Part shown: one piece after another, positions 8,480 through 16,431 of the stretch
Layout of the letters: each line of letters starts with the position of its first letter
Position numbering within the stretch: position 1 is the first letter of the stretch
NCBI RefSeq assembly: GCF_050789285.1
Contig: NZ_JBOUVX010000002.1
Location: forward strand, 1,178,001 to 1,242,000
DNA from: CAVPWP01 sp050789285
GTDB lineage: Bacteria > Pseudomonadota > Alphaproteobacteria > Rhodobacterales > Rhodobacteraceae
Reading direction: 5' to 3'
Length of the DNA stretch: 64,000 nt
Program-made: the position numbers and the translations under genes
The notes under the pieces: model-generated
Databases searched by the model: none
Told to the model about the DNA's origin: nothing
Seen by the model: only the letters and a program-made list of their open reading frames with translations

Positions 8480-8932
8480 ATGCTCAGACGTGCCCTGTTC
8501 ATTTGCGCGGTCGCGCTGTCCCTCGCCGCCGGCGCCGTGTGGGCGCAGGGCGTCTCCGAGCGGCAGATCGTGGACCAGTTGCGCGATCAGGGGTTCACCG
8601 AGATCCGCGTCTCGCGAACGTTTCTGGGGCGCACACGCATCGTGGCCGCCAACGACGAATACCGGCGCGAGATCGTGATCAACCCGACCACGGGCGTGAT
8701 CCTGCGCGACTACTGGGCTGTCCTTCAGCGCGACGACGACGACGACACCACCAGCCGCATCGTCGCGCCGTCTTCGCGCGACGACGACGACGATGACGGA
8801 TCGTCGGGCCGCTCGGGCAGCGGGCGAGACGATGACGACGATGATGGCGGGTCTTCGGGAAGTTCGCGTGACGACGATGACGATGACGGCGGGTCTTCGG
8901 GCTCGTCAGGCGGCGACGACGACGATGACTGA
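8480..8932 (+). CDS. Secreted protein with PepSY-like head and Asp-rich tail (paralogue 2)
   Basis: A 150-residue paralogue of the preceding gene product: signal peptide to about residue 22 (ALSLAAGAVWAQ), then VSERQIVDQLRDQGFTEIRV. That segment aligns with the folded segment of the first copy and ends EIVINPTTGVILRDYW, a PepSY-like ending. The tail again alternates Asp blocks with SSG and SGR linkers. The two folded heads are diverged while the tails share composition, so this is an old duplication. A membrane LuxR-type regulator begins 15 bases downstream. Confidence 0.82.
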   Translation: MLRRALFICAVALSLAAGAVWAQGVSERQIVDQLRDQGFTEIRVSRTFLGRTRIVAANDEYRREIVINPTTGVILRDYWAVLQRDDDDDTTSRIVAPSSRDDDDDDGSSGRSGSGRDDDDDDGGSSGSSRDDDDDDGGSSGSSGGDDDDD

Positions 8933-8947
8933 GGTGGCGCCGACAGC

Positions 8948-9469
8948 GTGGAATTTCGCGGCGGGGGACGGATCCGGACGGTGTTAGCGCATCCTGTGGT
9001 CATCGGCGTGGTCCTGGTGATCCAGGCCGTCTGCGCCTTCTTCTTCACGTCCGAGATTCTGATTTCGGTCTTCGGGCTGCGTATCGCGCCGCTCAACTGG
9101 CAGCTCTATGAATTCGTCGAGATCGGCGCCGCGATCGGCCTGATCCTTGGCGTGGTCCTGGGCGCGGTCGCCATCCGCCATGCCCGCGCCCGTTCGGCCC
9201 GCGCCGAAGAGGCGCTGCGGGCGGCCTCGGGCGCCTTCATGGAGGTGCTGGAAGAGCGCTTCACCGAATGGGGCCTGACACCCGCGGAACGCGACGTGGC
9301 GCTCTTCGCGATCAAGGGAATGTCCACGCAAGAGATCGCGGAACTGCGCCAGACCAGCGAAGGCACGGTGAAGGCGCAGACCAATGCGATCTATCGCAAG
9401 GCCGGGGTCAGCGGCCGCCCCCAGCTTCTGAGCCTTTTCATCGACGAACTGATGAACGCCAGCGCCTGA
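8948..9469 (+). CDS. Membrane-anchored LuxR-type regulator
   Basis: A 173-residue protein with two predicted membrane helices (about residues 16-32 and 50-72), a short coiled linker and a C-terminal LuxR/GerE helix-turn-helix. The HTH includes LTPAERDVALFAIKGMSTQE, then IAELRQTSEGTVKAQTNAIY. There is no receiver or autoinducer domain. It probably senses through its membrane part or small periplasmic loop. The start is GTG at 8948, 15 bases after the Asp-rich gene, so the three genes may form one unit with the regulator last. The target is not known. Confidence 0.8.
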   Translation: MEFRGGGRIRTVLAHPVVIGVVLVIQAVCAFFFTSEILISVFGLRIAPLNWQLYEFVEIGAAIGLILGVVLGAVAIRHARARSARAEEALRAASGAFMEVLEERFTEWGLTPAERDVALFAIKGMSTQEIAELRQTSEGTVKAQTNAIYRKAGVSGRPQLLSLFIDELMNASA

Positions 9470-9474
9470 GCGCC

Positions 9475-9870
9475 TCAGCCCTCGCTGCCTTCGGCACCCA
9501 CCGAATGGGCCGACAAGACCGCGATCGGCACGATGTCGAGGGCGCGGGCGTGGGTCGCTGCAAGGTCGACCTTCGGGCCCACCCCCTCTTCGGCCGCCTG
9601 CAGGAAACGTCCGGCGCAAAGGCACCACCGGTCGCCGGGTTTCAGGCCGGGAAACCGGAACTCGGGGCGTGGGGTCGACAGGTCGTTGCCCACGTATTTC
9701 GAATAGGCCAGGAATTCGGCGGTCATGACGGCGCAGACGGTGTGAGAGCCCCGATCCTCGGCGCAGGTGTCGCAGGCGCCGTTTCGGAAGAAGCCCGTCA
9801 CCGGGTCGGCCGAACAGGCCATGAGCGGTCCGCCCAGCACGTTCACCGAAGGATCGCGGTCGAAGGACAT
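9475..9870 (-). CDS. DUF2237 family protein
   Basis: A 131-residue protein matching DUF2237 along its length: NVLGGPLMACS, TGFFRNGACDTCAEDRGSHT, GNDLSTPRPEFRFPGLKPGD and RWCLCAGRFLQAA. The conserved Cys and His residues suggest metal binding, but no reaction is known. I start at the ATG at 9870 because the preceding in-frame residues do not fit the family. It is convergent with the LuxR-type gene, with only five bases between stops, and is downstream of pth on the same strand. Confidence 0.88.
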   Translation of the reverse strand: MSFDRDPSVNVLGGPLMACSADPVTGFFRNGACDTCAEDRGSHTVCAVMTAEFLAYSKYVGNDLSTPRPEFRFPGLKPGDRWCLCAGRFLQAAEEGVGPKVDLAATHARALDIVPIAVLSAHSVGAEGSEG

Positions 9871-9951
9871 GGCGCGCACCTTTCCCTGCTGCCTGCGCCA
9901 CGACCTAGCGCAGGTCGGGGCCCGGGGCAATTCACGTCGCCGGGCTGCGCC

Positions 9952-10677
9952 TCAGCGAAACCGGTCGACGAGACGCTGGAGCGGGCTGCGCAAGTCGGTC
10001 TCGGGCCGGGTCTCGGGTCGGGTGGCGGGCGCGGGTCCAGAGTCCGCCTCGGGACCTGCATCGCTCTTTGGTCCGGGGGCCGCGGCCCGGGCGTCCCGGG
10101 GCGCGCGGTCGGGCTGCATCCGCAGCGCCACGGCGTTCTGGAACTTGCCCGCGTCGCCCGCCGCCAGCGCCGCCGCGCCGTCGCTGATGCCGCGCAGGAG
10201 GTCGTCAAGCCAGTCGGCGTCGGCCTTCGGAAAATCGTGCAGGACATAGCCCGGCACCGCTTCCTTGCGGCCCGGATGCCCGACCCCGATCCGGACCCGC
10301 CGGTAGGCGTCGCCGACATGGGCATGGATCGACCGCAGGCCGTTGTGGCCGGCATGCCCGCCGCCCGCCTTCACGCGAAGCTTTCCGGGGGCAAGGTCGA
10401 TTTCGTCATGAAAGACCGTCACCTCGGCCGGGGAAAGCTTGTAGAACCGCATCGCCTCGCCCACCGACTGGCCGGACAGGTTCATGAAGGTTTCGGGCTT
10501 CAGAAGAATGACCTTCGTGCCGCCCAGCGTGCCTTCGGTCGCCTGGCCCTGGAACTTCGCCCGCCAGGGGGCGAAGCCATGATCCCCGGCGATCCGGTCG
10601 ACTGCCATGAAGCCGACGTTGTGCCGGTTGCGCGCATATTTCGCGCCGGGATTTCCAAGGCCGACGAAAAGTTGCAT
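9952..10677 (-). CDS. pth: Peptidyl-tRNA hydrolase with Pro/Ala-rich tail
   Basis: This enzyme releases peptides from peptidyl-tRNA dropped by ribosomes. The start MQLFVGLGNPG is canonical, the catalytic His is in RNRHNVGF and the Asp in FHDEIDL, followed by GGGHAGHNGLRS. The protein has 241 residues against a usual 185-205. The excess is a low-complexity C-terminal extension from about residue 190 (Pro, Ala, Arg and Glu rich) ending in a basic LQRLVDRFR. Similar tails occur in related bacteria. The ATG at 10677 places the first strand correctly. Confidence 0.95.
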   Translation of the reverse strand: MQLFVGLGNPGAKYARNRHNVGFMAVDRIAGDHGFAPWRAKFQGQATEGTLGGTKVILLKPETFMNLSGQSVGEAMRFYKLSPAEVTVFHDEIDLAPGKLRVKAGGGHAGHNGLRSIHAHVGDAYRRVRIGVGHPGRKEAVPGYVLHDFPKADADWLDDLLRGISDGAAALAAGDAGKFQNAVALRMQPDRAPRDARAAAPGPKSDAGPEADSGPAPATRPETRPETDLRSPLQRLVDRFR

Positions 10678-10790
10678 GGGCAGGCGGGCATCCTCTGGCC
10701 GGGTGGTTGACCTGTCCCATGTCATGCAATGAACTGGCGGGAAATGCCAGTGCGGCCGCGAACCCGCAGTCGGCGAAAGGAAGGGACGCG

Positions 10791-11108
10791 ATGCATCTGA
10801 CGATGAACCGGTTCAAGGTCAGGCTGGGGCAGGAGGCCGCGTTCGAGGCGGTCTGGGTGCGCCGCGACAGCCACCTCAGGACCGTGCCGGGCTTTCTTGC
10901 GTTCCATCTTCTGAAGGGGCCGGAACGGGACGGCTACCGCCTTTACGCCTCGCACACCGCCTGGGCGGACGAGGCAAGCTTTTTGGCCTGGACCCGGTCC
11001 GAGGCCTTCCGCGAGGCGCACCGGGGCGCGGGCGATCACAAGGACATCTATCTTGGGCCCCCCGAGCTTGAGGTCTTCGAAAGCGTCCAGGCGATCCTCG
11101 GTGACTAG
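10791..11108 (+). CDS. Antibiotic biosynthesis monooxygenase (ABM) domain protein
   Basis: A 105-residue dimeric alpha-beta barrel-type protein. MNRFKVRLGQEAAFEAVW, PGFLAFHLLKG and YRLYASHTAWADEASFLAW follow the ABM pattern, which includes heme-degrading (IsdG/HmoA-like) and quinol monooxygenases. The FxxHxLxG segment is closest to heme-degrading relatives, but no specific ligand can be assigned. AGGAAGGGA precedes the ATG. The FkbM-type gene begins five bases after the stop, so the two are likely co-transcribed. Confidence 0.8.
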   Translation: MHLTMNRFKVRLGQEAAFEAVWVRRDSHLRTVPGFLAFHLLKGPERDGYRLYASHTAWADEASFLAWTRSEAFREAHRGAGDHKDIYLGPPELEVFESVQAILGD

Positions 11109-11113
11109 GGGCG

Positions 11114-11821
11114 ATGCCGGCCCCGGCCATGGGAAAGCGTTCCATGCCGGTCTTTGACGTCGGCGGCGTCAGTCTTGAGGTGCCCGAAGCCGAACTGGAT
11201 GCCGGCGTGCGCGAGGCGCTGGCATCGGGGCGCTATGAACATGCCGAGGCCAATGCGCTGCTGGTGCATCTGGCCGCAGGAGACCGGGTTCTCGACCTCG
11301 GCGCGGGGTGCGGCTTTCTGACGGTGGTCGCTGCGGCCGTCGTCGGGCCGGATGCGGTCGTGGCGGTCGAACCGAACCCGGCCATGCCCGCGGTGATCGC
11401 GGCCAATGTCGCCCGCAACGGTCTTTCGCCGGTCACGGTGATCCACGGCGCGGCGGTTCCGGGAACCGGCGGCGGGACGGTTTTCCTGCATCTGCGCTCG
11501 GGGTTCTGGGCCGCGTCGACGCTTGACACCGGACATGGGCGGAAGGCGCCGGTGGACGTGCCTGCCCTTGGCCTTCAGGGGCTTTTCGAGATCGCACGGC
11601 CGACCGTCCTCATGGCCGATCTCGAGGGCGCGGAAGCCACGCTCTTCGACGAACCCTTGCCGCAGGATGTGCGTCTGGCCGTGGTCGAACTGCATCCGGC
11701 GCAGTATGGTCAGGCGGGCATCGCCGCAGTCTTCGGCGCCTTCGCGCGATCCGGCTTCACGTACTGCCCGCGCGGATCGCGCGGGCGCACGGTCGTGTTC
11801 GAGCGCGCAGGCGCGGGCTGA
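11114..11821 (+). CDS. FkbM-family SAM-dependent methyltransferase
   Basis: A 235-residue Rossmann methyltransferase. The SAM-binding motif is VLDLGAGCGFLTVVAA with the acidic residue in VAVEPNP. The FkbM signature appears as MADLEGAEATLF, followed by AVVELHP. FkbM enzymes mostly O-methylate sugars or polyketide groups; the substrate here is unknown. A second ATG at 11144, preceded by GGGAAAG, is an alternative start. The gene follows the ABM protein gene by five bases. Confidence 0.82.
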   Translation: MPAPAMGKRSMPVFDVGGVSLEVPEAELDAGVREALASGRYEHAEANALLVHLAAGDRVLDLGAGCGFLTVVAAAVVGPDAVVAVEPNPAMPAVIAANVARNGLSPVTVIHGAAVPGTGGGTVFLHLRSGFWAASTLDTGHGRKAPVDVPALGLQGLFEIARPTVLMADLEGAEATLFDEPLPQDVRLAVVELHPAQYGQAGIAAVFGAFARSGFTYCPRGSRGRTVVFERAGAG

Positions 11822-12016
11822 CCCTGGTCGCGCCCATCCGGGAGGTCGGCGTCCGTCTTCGGGGGGCGACACTTCGACCGCTTGCAACCGAAAGTGAACG
11901 GGGATTACTGTGATTCAACGCAACGGTGCCCTCCGGTTCATAGTGTTGAATGGTCCGTGGCACGCGCGCAGGTCAGGTCGGTGTTGGCGACAGGATCTTC
12001 GTGCCAGGAGATGCCA

Positions 12017-13285
12017 ATGGCACAGCCTTCGCCCGGTGGAATGGTGCCGGCCCAAGCGGCCGGCAACGCAGGCGCCCTGACCAACCTGATCTATCGCAGC
12101 AAGGCGACATCGGCCTTCGACGCGCCGGCGCTCGCCGATCTTCTGTCGGTCGCGGTGCGGCGCAATGCCGACGAGAGGCTTACCGGGACGCTGGTTTACG
12201 ACCAGGGCCGTTTCGTGCAGTGGCTCGAGGGGCCGCGCGCCTCGCTCGACCGGGTGGTGTCGGCGATTCGGGTCGATCCGCGCCATGCCGAGTTCGAGGT
12301 CCTGCGCGAACGCACGATCCGCGAGCGCGCCTTCTCGGATTGGCAGATGCGACTCGCGGTGCGCCGCAGTCAGCCGTTCCTCGCGCCTCAGGGCGCGCTT
12401 CAGGCCACCGATGCGCCGCTTGACGCGCTGATCTCGTATCCCGATGCGGCGCCGTCGCTGTTGCGGGTGCTGTTCAACATCGAGGCCGACAACGACGACC
12501 GCGTGCTGCGCCCCGACGGCGCGCGGCTGCGCACCTCGGTCGAGCGTTTTGTCTCGGGGCTGGGGTTCAGCCCGGTCTTCGACGACACCCAGCCCGACAG
12601 GGCCCCGGCCGACATCTCGACCGAATTGGCGGCCTGCGCGCGCGAACTTGCCCGGCTTTTCTCGTCCGAGCAGGACGACATCGATTCCCAGCGCGTCGAG
12701 GCGCTGTGCCGCACCGCCGGCCGTGGCCTTGACGACTTCGTGCGCCTGTTCGGGCGTACGGCGTCGACACTGGGCGATCTTTGGCACGACAACCGCTGCA
12801 CCGAGGCCGATATCGCCGTGGCCCTGTCCGAGATGCAGATCACCTACGCGCGGATGCGCCGCCATGGCGTGGTTGACCCCGACCGGAACGTCGGGGCGTT
12901 CAAGGTCATGGTCGCGCAGATGCCCGGCGATCTGCACATCGTGGGCTCGATCCTGAAGGCCGACGTCCTGCGTTCGCGCGGATGGAGCGCGGTGTCGCGC
13001 TTTCCCGCGACACGTGACGAACTGCTGAAGGAACTTTCGCAAAACGACTTCGACGGCCTCGTCATCGCGACCAGCCGCGTGTCGTCGAGCACCGTCGATC
13101 TCGACCGCCTTCGCGCTCTCGTCACGGACGTGCGCAACGTCTCGTGCAACCGCAGGATCGTCATCGTGGTCGGCGGGCGGGTCTTCACCGACAGCCCCCT
13201 GGCCTGGCGCGAAGTGGGGGCCGATGCCGCGGCCGATACACCGCTTGCGCTGCCTCCGGTGCTGAAGACCCTTCTTGTCCTCTGA
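12017..13285 (+). CDS. AppA-like BLUF photoreceptor with SCHIC/B12-binding-like domain
   Basis: A 422-residue protein. Residues 21-112 form a BLUF domain with all flavin-site residues aligned to AppA: Tyr26, Asn50, Gln68 (in QWLEG), Trp109 and Met111. The second half resembles AppA/PpaA: a helical bundle with TLGDLWHDNRCTEADIAVAL, then a Rossmann-like part with GDLHIVGSI, which fits the cobalamin motif DxHxxG. In Rhodobacter, AppA relieves repression of photosynthesis genes by PpsR. Unlike AppA, this protein ends without a Cys-rich tail. AGGAG six bases before the ATG at 12017 sets the start; an open frame continues upstream. Confidence 0.85.
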   Translation: MAQPSPGGMVPAQAAGNAGALTNLIYRSKATSAFDAPALADLLSVAVRRNADERLTGTLVYDQGRFVQWLEGPRASLDRVVSAIRVDPRHAEFEVLRERTIRERAFSDWQMRLAVRRSQPFLAPQGALQATDAPLDALISYPDAAPSLLRVLFNIEADNDDRVLRPDGARLRTSVERFVSGLGFSPVFDDTQPDRAPADISTELAACARELARLFSSEQDDIDSQRVEALCRTAGRGLDDFVRLFGRTASTLGDLWHDNRCTEADIAVALSEMQITYARMRRHGVVDPDRNVGAFKVMVAQMPGDLHIVGSILKADVLRSRGWSAVSRFPATRDELLKELSQNDFDGLVIATSRVSSSTVDLDRLRALVTDVRNVSCNRRIVIVVGGRVFTDSPLAWREVGADAAADTPLALPPVLKTLLVL

Positions 13286-13371
13286 CCCTGCTGCTTTTGC
13301 CTGATTTTTCGGCAACGGCCCGCGGCCGCACGCGAAATGGGCGCTATTTTTGAGAATGGTTTGCATTTGCA

Positions 13372-13398
13372 TTGACATTGCGAACCGTTCGCATAAAT
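13372..13398 (+). promoter_or_regulatory. Promoter with overlapping palindromic operator of the metal ABC operon
   Basis: TTGACA (13372-13377) is followed by the near-perfect palindrome TGCGAA-CCG-TTCGCA (13379-13393) and then ATAAAT (13393-13398), a weak -10. Direct TTTGCAT/TTGCAT motifs lie just upstream (about 13360-13371). A palindrome between -35 and -10 should allow repression. By context the repressor is probably a Fur-superfamily metal regulator such as Mur or Zur. That is inference. Confidence 0.55.
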
Positions 13399-13432
13399 GT
13401 CCCTGCAGGGAAAACAGCAGGGAGTGTTTTGC

Positions 13433-14410
13433 ATGAGGTCGTTCAGCCGTCGTGGAGTGGGGCGCGTGGTTTTCGCCGCCGTCCTGTCCGCTTCGCTTCC
13501 AGGGGCGGCGCTTGCCGAAGCCGGGGATCGGCTGACCGTGGTGACGACGACCGGCATGATCGCGGACGCGGTCGCGCAGGTCGGCGGCGATCGGGTCGAG
13601 GTGCGCGCGCTGATGGGGCCGGGGGTCGACCCGCACGGCTACCGCCAGACCCGCAGCGACATCGTGGCGATGACGCAGGCCGACCTCGTGCTGTGGCACG
13701 GACTTTACCTCGAGGCGCAGCTGGAAGAGTTCCTTCTGGACCTTGCCGCGCGCCAGCCCGTTATCGCGGTGGCCGATGGCATTCCGGCGAACCTGTTGCT
13801 GGGCAATGAAGACTATCCCGACCGCTTCGACCCGCACGTCTGGATGAACCCCGCGCTGTGGTCGATGGTGGTGCTTGCGGTGCAGGACGCCCTGACCCAG
13901 GTCAGCCCGGATGACGCCGAAACCTTCCGCGCCAATGCCGAGGCCTACCAGGCGGAACTGTCGCGCCTTGCCGCCTATCAGGCGCAGGTGCTTTCGACGG
14001 TGCCGCCGCAGGCGCGCGTCCTGCTCACGGCACACGACGCTTTCAACTATTTCGGCGCCGCCTACGGGTTCGAAGTGTTGGGCATCCAGGGCATCTCGAC
14101 CGAAAGCGAGGCCGGGCTGAACCGGATCGGCGAACTGGTCGACCTGCTGGTCGATCGCCGGATCGGCGCGGTCTTCGTCGAAAGCTCGGTCAGTGACCGC
14201 AATGTGCGCGCGCTGATCGAAGGGGCCGCCGCCCGCGGCCATGAGGTGGTCATCGGTGGCGAGCTTTTCTCGGACGCCATGGGCGCGCCGGACACCTACG
14301 AGGGCACCTACCTGGGCATGATCGACCACAACGCGACCACCATCGCCCTCGCCCTGGGCGGCACCGCGCCCGCGCGTGGGATGGACGGCCGCCTGTCCCC
14401 GGGGATGTAG
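13433..14410 (+). CDS. Metal ABC transporter substrate-binding protein (ZnuA/SitA family)
   Basis: A 325-residue periplasmic solute-binding protein with a signal peptide ending near ALAEAG. The metal-binding pattern of cluster A-I proteins is present: DPHGYRQTRSD (first His), FDPHVWMNP (second His), LLTAHDAFNYFG (His plus Asp) and an acidic residue near the C-terminus. There is no long His-rich loop of the ZnuA type, which favours Mn2+ or Fe2+ (SitA/MntA) over Zn2+. GGGAG lies before the ATG. It heads a four-gene operon with an ATPase and two permeases. Confidence 0.88.
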   Translation: MRSFSRRGVGRVVFAAVLSASLPGAALAEAGDRLTVVTTTGMIADAVAQVGGDRVEVRALMGPGVDPHGYRQTRSDIVAMTQADLVLWHGLYLEAQLEEFLLDLAARQPVIAVADGIPANLLLGNEDYPDRFDPHVWMNPALWSMVVLAVQDALTQVSPDDAETFRANAEAYQAELSRLAAYQAQVLSTVPPQARVLLTAHDAFNYFGAAYGFEVLGIQGISTESEAGLNRIGELVDLLVDRRIGAVFVESSVSDRNVRALIEGAAARGHEVVIGGELFSDAMGAPDTYEGTYLGMIDHNATTIALALGGTAPARGMDGRLSPGM

Positions 14411-14411
14411 G

Positions 14412-15236
14412 ATGGCCCGACCGGAACTTGTCGCCGCCGACGGACGGCCCATCGCACCACCCGATCCCGCCGGCAGCCCGCTGGCGATCCGGGGGCTGAC
14501 GGTGTCCTACGGCGAAAGCCCGGCCGTCTTCTCGCTTGACGCGACCTTTCTTCCCGGCGCGATGACGGCCATCGTCGGCCCGAACGGGGCCGGCAAGTCG
14601 ACCATGCTCAAGGCCGCGCTGGGCATCGTGCCGGCCTTGTCGGGGACGGTCAGCGTCTACGACGAACCGCTTGACCGGGCGCGCGGGCGCATCGCCTATG
14701 TCCCGCAGCGCGCGAGCGTCGACTGGGACTTCCCGGCGCGCGTGCTCGACGTCGTTCTGATGGGCCTTTACCGCGAGCTTGGTCTTCTGCGTCCGCTGCG
14801 CGCCCGCCACCGCGACCGGGCGCTTGCCTGCCTTGACCGCGTCGGCATGGCCGCGTTCGCCGACCGACAGATCGGCCAGTTGTCCGGCGGCCAGCAGCAG
14901 CGCGTGTTCCTTGCAAGGGCGCTGGCGCAGGGCGCGGACCTTTACCTTCTTGACGAGCCCTTCGCCGGGGTCGACGCAGCGACCGAAAAGGCGATCATCG
15001 CCGTTCTGAAGGCGCTGCGTGACGAGGGCCGGACCATCGTCGCCGTGCACCACGACCTGTCGACGGTCGTGGATTACTTCGACCGCGTGCTTCTGATGAA
15101 CGTGCGCGCCATCGCCGAGGGGACGGTGGCCGACGCCTTCACCCCCGAGGCCCTTCAGGCCGCCTATGGCGGGCGGCTCGAGACCGACCATGTCGCGCGG
15201 CTGTCCCGTCCCGCGGACCCGGGCCATGCTTCTTGA
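14412..15236 (+). CDS. Metal ABC transporter ATP-binding protein
   Basis: A 274-residue ATPase of the Mn/Zn/Fe importer. Walker A is GPNGAGKST, the Q-loop is in YVPQRASVDWDFPA (a hallmark of this subfamily), the signature is LSGGQQQRVFLARAL, Walker B is LYLLDEPF and the switch His is in VAVHHDLST. The start is one base after the substrate-binding protein's stop codon. The 3' end overlaps the first permease by 11 bases, consistent with coupled translation. Confidence 0.95.
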   Translation: MARPELVAADGRPIAPPDPAGSPLAIRGLTVSYGESPAVFSLDATFLPGAMTAIVGPNGAGKSTMLKAALGIVPALSGTVSVYDEPLDRARGRIAYVPQRASVDWDFPARVLDVVLMGLYRELGLLRPLRARHRDRALACLDRVGMAAFADRQIGQLSGGQQQRVFLARALAQGADLYLLDEPFAGVDAATEKAIIAVLKALRDEGRTIVAVHHDLSTVVDYFDRVLLMNVRAIAEGTVADAFTPEALQAAYGGRLETDHVARLSRPADPGHAS

Positions 15237-16431
15237 CGCCCTGACGCTTCAGCTTGGCTACAACGCGACCCTCGTCGCGCTGGGCGCGGCGCTTCTGGGC
15301 GCTGCGGCCGGCATCACGGGCACCTTTCTGTTCCTGCGCAAACGCGCGCTTGTCAGCGACGCGATCAGCCATGCAACGCTTCCCGGTGTCGGCCTTGCCT
15401 TCATCGTCATGGTCGCCCTTGGCGGCGACGGACGGGCCCTGCCCGGGCTGCTTGCCGGCTCGGCGATTTCAGCCGGGATCGGGCTTCTGGCCGTGCAGGC
15501 GCTGACCCGCCGGACGCGCCTGCCCGAGGATGCCGCGATCGGGGCGGTGCTGTCGGTGTTCTTCGGCTTCGGCATCGTGCTTCTGACGATCGTCCAGTCG
15601 ATGTCGGCAGGACGCCAGGCGGGACTGGAAGGCTTCCTTCTGGGATCGACCGCGGGGATGCTGCGCGCCGATGCGCTGACCATCGCGGTGGGGGGCGCGC
15701 TGGCGCTGGCTGCCGTCCTGATCCTGCGCCGGCCCATGACGCTTGTGTGCTTCGACCCCGGCTATGCCGCGGCCACCGGCGTCGACACGCGGCGGATCGA
15801 CCTGGCGATGATGGCGCTGGTGATGGCGGTCACGGTCGTTGGGCTGAAGGTCGTGGGACTGATCCTGATCGTCGCGCTTCTGATCATCCCACCCGTCACC
15901 GCCCGCTTCTGGACCGAGCGCAGCGACCGCGTGATCGTGCTGGCCGGCGCGATCGGCGCCGCCTCGGGCTATGCCGGGGCCGCGATCTCGGCCTCGGCGC
16001 CGGCGCTGCCCACGGGGCCGATCATCGTGCTGATCGCCTTTGGCGCCTTCGTTCTGTCGCTTCTTCTGTCGCCCCGACGCGGGGTCCTGGCCGCGGTCCT
16101 GCGGTACCGCCGTTTTCAGCGCAGGGTGCATCGCCGGCAGGGGTTGCTGGCGCTGGCGCAAGGCCAGCCGATCTACGAGGGGTTCACGCGCCGCCTTCTG
16201 GTGCGCGAAGACCTGATGCGCCCCGACGGCGTGCCAACCGAGGCCGGGCGGGCGCGTGCGGCCAAGGCGCTGCTGGACGAACGCCGCTGGAGCCTTCTGC
16301 GCACCCTGCCGGGCGAGGGCGCCGCCGCCGCCCGCTATGACGGGCTGACCGGCATCGAGGAGGTGCTGACCTCTGACCAGCTGCGCCTCCTTGACGCGCG
16401 ACTTGGCCCGCCGGTCGGGGTCGCGCCATGA
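15226..16431 (+). CDS. Metal ABC permease with DtxR-like C-terminal tail
   Basis: The first of two permeases. Residues 1 to about 285 form the eight-helix ABC-3 permease (SDAISHATLPG near the N-terminus, LIVALLIIPPVTARFW near the C-terminus). An unusual cytoplasmic tail of about 110 residues follows. It contains TEAGRARAAKALLDERRW and TGIEEVLTSDQLRLLDARLG, which resemble the winged-helix and metal-binding helices of DtxR/MntR regulators, though key metal ligands look lost. Total length is 401 against about 285 for simple permeases. The tail may sense metal or regulate gating. Confidence 0.88.
   Translation: MLLDALTLQLGYNATLVALGAALLGAAAGITGTFLFLRKRALVSDAISHATLPGVGLAFIVMVALGGDGRALPGLLAGSAISAGIGLLAVQALTRRTRLPEDAAIGAVLSVFFGFGIVLLTIVQSMSAGRQAGLEGFLLGSTAGMLRADALTIAVGGALALAAVLILRRPMTLVCFDPGYAAATGVDTRRIDLAMMALVMAVTVVGLKVVGLILIVALLIIPPVTARFWTERSDRVIVLAGAIGAASGYAGAAISASAPALPTGPIIVLIAFGAFVLSLLLSPRRGVLAAVLRYRRFQRRVHRRQGLLALAQGQPIYEGFTRRLLVREDLMRPDGVPTEAGRARAAKALLDERRWSLLRTLPGEGAAAARYDGLTGIEEVLTSDQLRLLDARLGPPVGVAP

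Noticed and set aside
13286..13432. PpsR-type TGT-N12-ACA operators near the BLUF gene
   Set aside because: I could not find a pair with correct spacing in the upstream region or here.
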